Shown here one piece after another: positions 58,498 through 64,000 of a stretch of 64,000 nt of DNA. The stretch is from Cololabis saira (lineage: Eukaryota > Chordata > Actinopteri > Beloniformes > Belonidae), in assembly GCF_033807715.1 (NCBI RefSeq), contig NC_084597.1:3659387-3723386 (forward strand), given 5' to 3'. The notes beneath the pieces were generated by a model that had not been told where the DNA came from, searched no databases, and saw only the letters and a program-made list of their open reading frames with translations. Made by a program: the position numbers and the translations under genes. Position 1 is the first letter of the stretch, and each line of letters begins with the position of its first letter.

Positions 58498-59082
58498 CAA
58501 ACAAGGGTAGCTCACGATTCGATTCGATTATTGGTGCCACGATTCTTCGATTATTGTGATTTTTAATGCTTTTTTCCAACAAGATTGATTTTGTCTTCAT
58601 CTGTGGCTACATTTGTAAATAAATAGCCAATCAATGAACTCAGTTCCTCTAACAACACTCATTAAGTAAATAACAAGGTTTTTTGAACATTTGACACAAA
58701 ATAATGTATTTTATGACTATGTAAATATTTGCTCTTTGACTTCCTTAACTTTGACCAGGGAAAGCTGCACTTGCATGAGAGCGCCCTCTATTGGTGGAAA
58801 ACACTGAAAACGGTCAAGCCCTGGATTTAATGAGTTCATTAATTCAAGTAAACCAGATATTAACTTAGTGTAAACATATCTGCCATGTTCCAAGTGAACA
58901 ATAAGAAATGTGCATTCTTGAAAATGAAATGATTCAGCAGCTAATTCAGTCTGGAATCTGGATAGGATAATAAAAAAAACCAAGAAAAAAAAAAAGGGTT
59001 TGTTTTTTTTATGAATCGATTCCAAATCGTCACGTGACGCATCGCGATGCATCGACACATCGATGAATTGCACCCACCTCTA
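58498..59082. mobile_element. hAT-like MITE, TSD not found
   Basis: Ends TAGGGGTGTGCAAAC and (reverse complement) TAGAGGTGGGTGCAATTC. Sub-terminal cgattcgatt and cgatgcatcgacacatcgat. The flanking 8-mers differ (gttctcac / caacaaca), so borders are tentative. Confidence 0.6.
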
Positions 59083-59232
59083 CAACAACAGGAACAAACT
59101 CAGAACAACAAATCACAGAGATGGATGGATGTAACGAGAGAGAAGACATTTTTGGTAAAAAAGAGAAAACTTGGTGTAAATATCTCTAAAAATGGAATAG
59201 CAGGTCGCAGGATGGGGGCAGTTACGATTTCT

Positions 59233-59429
59233 TTTTTTTTTTTAAAGATTTTTTTGGGCTCTAGTGGCCCTTTATTCAAGCTGCAGATATGAAAGGGGTA
59301 GAGAGAGAGATCGGGGATGACATGCAGCAAAGGTGCACAGGCCGGGATTCAAACCTGCGACCGCTGCAGGAGGACTGTAGCCTCAGTATATGAGCCGCTG
59401 CTTAACCCACTGTGCCACCGAGCGGCCCA
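59233..59429 (-). mobile_element. tRNA-derived SINE (copy 2)
   Basis: Same SINE as 20027-20221, minus strand: head gggccgctcggtggcacagt, A box TGGCACAGTGGG, B box GGTTTGAATCC, tail T-run on plus at 59233-59243. TSD GGGCAGTTACGATTTCT (59216-59232) versus GGGCAGTTACGAATTCT (59430-59446), 16/17. Confidence 0.9.
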
Positions 59430-59470
59430 GGGCAGTTACGAATTCTGAAAGATTTGTAACTGCGATGTTA

Positions 59471-60567
59471 GGCCACGTTTACGCATAGCCGGATATTTAC
59501 AAAAACGGATATTTCCCCCTCTACTTTAGAAAAATACCATCATTTACACCAGGGGTCGGCAACCCAAAATGTTTTAGAGCCATATTGGACCAAAAACACA
59601 AAAAACAAATATGTCTGGAGCCGCAAAAAGTGAGAAGTCTTGTATCAGCCTTAGAATGAAGACAACACATGCTGCATGTTTCTATATTAGTTATAACTGG
59701 GGGAAGATTTATTTTTTTCATTATGCACTTTGAGAAAAAAGTCAAAATGTCGAGAAAAAAGTTGAAATTTTGAGAAAAAAGTCGAAATGTCGAGAAAAAA
59801 GTCGAAATGTCGAGAAAAAAGTCGAAATGTCGAGAGAAAAGTCGAAATTTTAAGAAAAAAGTCAAAATGTTGAGATTAATGTTGAAGTACAATCTTGAGA
59901 AAAAAGTTGAAATGTCGAGAAAAAAGTTGAAATGACAAAAAAAGAAGAAAAAAAGGAAAAAAAAAGGTAAAACATTTTTGAAAAAGCTCCAGGAGCCACT
60001 AGGGCGGTGCTAAAGAGCTGCATGTGGCTCTAGAGCCGCGGGTTGCCGACCCCTGATTTACAAGAACCCGCATCAATACGCTGTTAAGGTGCTATGAGCA
60101 GCCAAACCTACAGGGGGCAGTGTAACGAGAAGATAAAGTCATGCTAGCCAATCAGAATCCTGGAAAAAAACATCAACAAATGACACGAGTAACTGCCAGT
60201 TACTTCCAAGATGAACGAGAGTCTTTAGTTTGGAGTGACAGAGAAGTGGAGTTACTTTTAAGTGTGACTTTAGAATATAAAACAGGTAAAATACAAGAAA
60301 ATATTGACGGTGGCCAAACTAATTGTAAACACAGGTGTCACTCATGACGCTGGTGATGTTTCTGTCTCATAATGTGACGTTCTGAAGCTTAAATCTCCGT
60401 TTCTCTCTGTTTACAAGCAAATATGAAAACGGAGGTTTTAAAAATCTACACTTTGGCCGGAGTTTTCAGAAATGATGGTTTTTGGAGACTTTGAGCTTCG
60501 TTTTCGTGTAAACGAACGGCCAAAACGCATGAAAACACCACCGTTTTTGCTCAGTGTAAACGGGGCC
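59471..60567 (+). mobile_element. PIF/Harbinger-like MITE (family M, copy 4), without the foldback insert
   Basis: Termini ggccacgtttacgcatag and cagtgtaaacggggcc. 3-bp TSD TTA at 59468-59470 and 60568-60570. At 60182 it reads tgacacgagtaactgccagt, where copies 1-3 carry the foldback. A hAT is inserted at 59550. Confidence 0.88.
59550..60055 (+). mobile_element. hAT MITE (CAGGGGTCGGCAACCC) with minisatellite core
   Basis: TIRs CAGGGGTCGGCAACCC and GGGTTGCCGACCCCTG, perfect over 16 bp. TSD ATTTACAC (59542-59549) versus ATTTACAA (60056-60063). Copies 1-3 of family M give the empty site tttacacgaaccc. The interior is about 13 units of tcgagaaaaaagtcgaaatg, shared with the unrelated family T. 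Confidence 0.95.
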
Positions 60568-60570
60568 TTA

Positions 60571-61564
60571 GTGTCTCGCACGGGGGAAGGACCAACGTCC
60601 GTCAGCAGCACCAGCGCTGGGTAACCAGTAAGTGAAGGCCAGAGCCTCATGAGTGAAAATGTAAATGTTTCACTTGAAAATAATCAATGTGTATATAAAC
60701 TGAAAATATTTAAAATAATTAAATGTGCTTTAATTCACTTTTTTGTTTTCATTTAGGTTCTATTATTGAATTAAATTATTTTTTCAATCTTGACAGCGAT
60801 GCTGGCAGTCAAGGGGTTTTTAATGTGATTGAAGAACAACTTTTCTACGACTTCTGAAATGCTGACGGCCCTGAAGAATCATTCAAAACCATAAAGCACC
60901 AGAATTAAAGCATATTTCTACGAAATATTTCACACAATGTATTTCTGTTAAATATCTGCGGCTTAGAAGAAATGCTGCAAGATAACCTTCAAACACCTTG
61001 CCAGTGGTCTCCTTGTTATTCAAATGAGCTTTAGGTAAAATCTGAGTCTAAACATGCTTTGCATCCTCTGTAGATCCACAAATAAGAATAAAAAACAACA
61101 CATGTGCAACTCAGAGTGGAATAATTAGAAGACATAAACAACTATGGGATGGAAGCTGAGCGTGTTTCTGTGTCTGTACAGCTCATCATCCCTCCGAGTC
61201 GTGCTTTTCATCATAGGCATCATGCGACTTATCAGAGGACGCCAGGTTTTCAGGGGGCTGCCAAATTAAGGGGAAGTGCCGTGGGATGAGCCTCCGCCAT
61301 CACTCTCTCGCAGCGCTCTCCGTCTTCACCGCCGACACATACCCGCACACACATCTGTGCAAACACAGATGCAGCAAACCCCGACTCCGTGGAGGTTTGC
61401 AGATGGATAAGGCGTTTTACTCCAAATGATGCGTCTTGTGAAATGCAGGAAAATAAAAACTGCTAGGATGTGAAACACCAGGTCTCCAGGGAAGACTGTG
61501 TTTAGAGGCGTTTGTGCAAACACTGGAAATATGCTTTCCAGAAGAGGATGCAGAAAGGAAATGG
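60571..61564. other. No gene seen
   Basis: About 1 kb without recognised repeats, upstream of the exon-flanking MITE on the plus strand. Confidence 0.5.
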
Positions 61565-61566
61565 TA

Positions 61567-62396
61567 CGGAAGAGTATTAGGGCCAAGCAGGAGAAAAATA
61601 AAAATTATATTTTAGAGGCAGAAGATTTTTTTTTCATTATGCTCTTCGAGAAAAAGGTCGAAATGTCGAGAAAAAAGTAGAAATCTCGAGAAAAAAGTCA
61701 AAATTTTGAGAAAAAAGTCAAAATCTCGAGAAAAAAGTCAAAATCTCGAGAAAAAAGTCAAAATCTCGAGAAAAAAGTCAAAATTTCGAGAAAAAAAGTC
61801 AAAATTTCTAGAAAAAAGTCGAAATGTCGAGAAAGAAAGTAAAAATTTTGAGAAAAAAGTCAAAATTTCGAGAAAAAAGTCGAAATGTTGAGAAAAAAAG
61901 TCAAAATGTCGAGAAAAAAAGTCAAAATCTCGAGAAAAAAGTCGAAATGTCGAGAAAAAAGTCAAAATTTCGAGATTAAAAAGGAAAGGAAAAAGGAAGG
62001 AAAAAAGAGAAAAAAAGGAAAAAAAAGAAAAAAGAAAAAGTAAAAAAGAGAAAAAAAGGAAAAAAGAAAAAAAAAGGAAAAAAAGAAGAAAAAAGGAGGA
62101 AGATTTTTATTCTTCATCATGCACTTCGATAAAGTCAAAATGTCGAGTAAAAAGTCGAAATGTCGAGAACAATGTTGAAGTACAATTTCGAGAAAAAAGT
62201 TGAAATGTTGAGAAAAAAGTCAAAATTTCGTGAATAAAGTTGAAATGTTGAGAAAAAAGTTGAAATGTATTTCAACTTTATTCACGAAATTTCGACTTTT
62301 TTCTCGACATTTCGACTTTTTTCTCAAAGTGCACAATTAAAAAAAATCTTCCCCTCTCAAATATGTTTTCTCCTGCATGGCCCTAATACTCTTCCG
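61567..62396. mobile_element. Family T MITE, longest copy, next to the astrotactin donor site
   Basis: TIRs CGGAAGAGTATTAGGGCC / GGCCCTAATACTCTTCCG. TA at 61565-61566 and 62397-62398. The interior has about 20 units of tcgagaaaaaagtcaaaat, an A/G-rich stretch (61975-62100), then inverted units. Its right edge is 35 bp from the exon's donor GT. Confidence 0.93.
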
Positions 62397-62433
62397 TACA
62401 AAATGGAGAGATGATTATTGATTGGATTATTAC

Positions 62434-62622
62434 CGGAAGGTCATCTGGAAGATCTGTCCCAGGTTGACCTGCTGCGTCTTGTTGTTGTATCCGTGCAGCA
62501 TCTCGGCGAACAGGGTGTCGTTGAAGCGGACGTCCGGCCTGGGGCACTTCGGTCCTTCGCAGTTGTCCGACTGCAGGAGGCAGGAGCGTCCGTCGCCCGC
62601 CAGCCGGTACTCCTGAACACAC
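62434..62622 (-). CDS. astn1/2: Internal exon of astrotactin (EGF-like end / start of MACPF region)
   Basis: A 189-bp exon of 63 codons with phase-2 introns on both sides. The acceptor reads ccctcag|G (AG at 62624-62623) after a pyrimidine-rich stretch. The donor reads CCG|GTAATA (GT at 62433-62432). The frame stays open across the exon and hits TAA TAA just past the donor. The peptide begins CVQEYRLAGDGRSC, an EGF-like end, continues DNCEGPKC, and ends with the FNDTLF...HGYNN...GQIFQMTFR stretch that I recognise from astrotactins at the start of the MACPF domain. Astrotactins are neuronal membrane glycoproteins that act in glial-guided migration and receptor trafficking. The family call is from memory and the astn1/astn2 choice is unresolved. 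Codons are GC-rich at third positions, unlike the AT-rich flanks. No neighbouring exon was found, so the downstream intron would exceed 62 kb. Confidence 0.75.
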
Positions 62623-62711
62623 CTGAGGGGAGAGACAAGCTGTCGATACCTGGACCAGGTGGAGGGAAAACCAAGATCTGCCAAACAAAACACCTTGGAA
62701 GAGGCTCCAAA

Positions 62712-63811
62712 TAGGGCTGCAACTAACGATTATTTTAATAATAACTGATTAATCTGTCGATTATTTTTTTGATTAATCGATGAATCGGATAAAAAAAAAA
62801 AAAAAAAGCACTAAATTCCAACCATCTAAAAACAGAACTGACAGTGCAAATTCACAGTGCAGATAATCTTCAAAAAGTTCACAAACAGCTCCTTGAACAT
62901 CCCTGAGCTTTTAAAGTATTGATTAAAAAAAACAACTAAATGGACTAACACAGAAAACATACACATGTATGCTTTACATCTGCCAAATATATAAAAATAA
63001 AGTGCACACAAGAGGTATACTTTGATTAAAAGGGACCTGAGCTGTCAGAACAATAAATAAATTATAAAAAATAAAGAAAAATACAAATCAGAAACAGGAT
63101 TTGTTTGAACATTACAAGCAAATTTTTAGTTCTAGTTAAGTTTTAAGTTAAAGTATAAGATTTTGAGTTTTGGCAGTGTACATAATAAAATTATGAGCCC
63201 TGCTGTATTGGAGCACATTAGGCACCAGTGCTGCTTGTTGTTTTATCCATGAATGACTACAGAGATAAAACTGAAAACTAACCAGTAAACTTTATTACGT
63301 TTTTATTTTTCTGACATTTTCTGCCTTTTCTTTTAGTTAAAACTGTAGCGGGAACAGATGTTTAGAGGAACCTATGTATGTACCGGGTTAGAGGGGGAAC
63401 ATATAGGAAAACGGACCAGAAGAATATAGCGTGGATTAAAAATAAAAGTTAAGCACTGAGCTACATGTGTCTCCCGCCTGAGCATGGCATGTTACTAAAA
63501 CCAAACAAATCCGCGCCCTCTTTCTTCTTCCTTTACGTGCGCGGCGTCAGCGCGCTGTGCAGGATTAAATGTAGTCCGGGCGAAACACCTCAACTTCAGC
63601 TCCGCGACTTAAGGCTGATTTATGGTTCCGCGTTAAATCAACGCAGGCCCTACGGCGTAGGGTACGTTGTCGATTTAACGCAGAACCATAAATCCGGCTT
63701 TAGTGAGTGACGTCATAATCGCGCGACACAACGAATTGATAATGGAATTCGTTGCCAACGCTTTTAATAATCGATTTTTATCGATTTTATCGATTCGTTG
63801 TTGCAGCCCTA
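62712..63811. mobile_element. hAT element (TAGGGCTGCAACTAACGA family), upstream of the exon
   Basis: TIRs TAGGGCTGCAACTAACGATT and tcgttgTTGCAGCCCTA. TSD GCTCCAAA (62704-62711) versus GTTCCAAA (63812-63819), 7/8. It contains a foldback element at 63612-63699. Its edge is about 90 bp upstream of the astrotactin acceptor. Confidence 0.9.
63612..63699. mobile_element. Foldback MITE (family P), shortest copy with clear TSD
   Basis: aggctgatttatggttccgc to gcagaaccataaatccggct. TTA at 63609-63611 and 63700-63702, which supports a PIF/Harbinger-type origin for the family. Only one ctacggcgtag core. Confidence 0.88.
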
Positions 63812-63819
63812 GTTCCAAA

Positions 63820-64000
63820 CATAATTAAAGCTGCAAGCAGCGATGAACGGGCCCTCGCACTCACGGCCACCGCCCCCCATAAGCATATCAGAAATGACAC
63901 CACCCACGACTTCCTATGTCAAACCATTCAAAAGTTATAGCAGAAAATCGGGACAACCAATCAGAAGAAGGGGCGGGGCTAATTAAGGCCAAAGAAGCTC
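63820..64000 (-). repeat. Family Y, start of an inverted copy running off the window
   Basis: aattaaagctgcaagcagcg then gggccctcgcactcacggcc and the ~128-bp internal unit (ccaatcagaagaaggggcgg). Confidence 0.8.

Noticed and set aside
58498..59082. Claim of an 8-bp TSD for this hAT-like MITE
   Set aside because: The flanking 8-mers do not match, so only the terminal similarity is reported.
62418..62714. 98-codon plus-strand ORF over the exon
   Set aside because: Antisense shadow of the astrotactin exon. The minus strand has splice sites and the recognisable peptide.

Overview
The window looks like intronic DNA from a teleost fish nuclear genome. It is dense with fish-type L2/CR1, L1/Tx1, tRNA-SINE, hAT, PIF/Harbinger-like, Tc1-like and piggyBac-like elements and long tetranucleotide arrays. 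I recognise one host coding exon: a 189-bp exon on the minus strand at 62434-62622, with consensus splice sites. It encodes an EGF-end/MACPF-start segment that I recognise as astrotactin (astn1 or astn2). If so, positions 1-62433 belong to the downstream intron and 62623-64000 to the upstream intron. No other host exon, rRNA gene, tRNA gene or CRISPR array is supported.

Layout. 0-3 kb: LINE tails, a TTTCGTACG-type minisatellite and two pieces of a microsatellite-carrying hAT MITE. 3.7-5.4 kb: hAT elements. 6.7-7.3 kb: first copy of a 3-bp-TSD MITE. 8.3-9.7 kb: an L2 fragment between two halves of a TA-flanked MITE. 9.7-11.3 kb: (TA)n, a Ty3/gypsy integrase end, and a hAT relic inserted in (TA)n. 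11.9-14.6 kb: nested hATs, a solo LTR and a MITE. 15.4-20.2 kb: hATs, a TA-MITE, a MITE and a SINE. 20.7-24.5 kb: MITE, Harbinger-like MITE, hAT. 25-29.4 kb: L1 end, hAT, and a long unclassified repeat family (called Y here). 30.7-34.7 kb: Harbinger-like MITEs, foldback elements, L2. 35.6-42.6 kb: L2/CR1 reverse transcriptase remnants, an L1 relic, a 50-bp x6 satellite and a pogo relic. 43-47.9 kb: MITE, then a piggyBac-like long-TIR element carrying an internally deleted LTR retroelement. 48.9-56.5 kb: Harbinger-like element, family Y, a four-element hAT nest, and a hAT whose transposase is split by another hAT. 56.8-60.6 kb: hAT ends, a SINE, and a Harbinger-like MITE with a nested hAT. 61.6-64 kb: the exon squeezed between a TA-MITE and a hAT.

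Most element borders rest on direct reading of terminal inverted repeats plus target-site duplications (TSDs): 8 bp for hAT, TA for Tc1/mariner type, TTA/TAA for Harbinger type, TTAA for piggyBac type, 5 bp for LTR elements. Nesting therefore gives a relative insertion chronology. The genes do not form a pathway: the only host gene is the astrotactin exon, and everything else is mobile or repetitive DNA in several stages of decay. I found no convincing new biological system. The most unusual features are MITE families that carry and apparently spread micro- or minisatellite arrays, shared minisatellite cores in otherwise unrelated MITEs, and an exon left as a ~305-bp island between two transposons.
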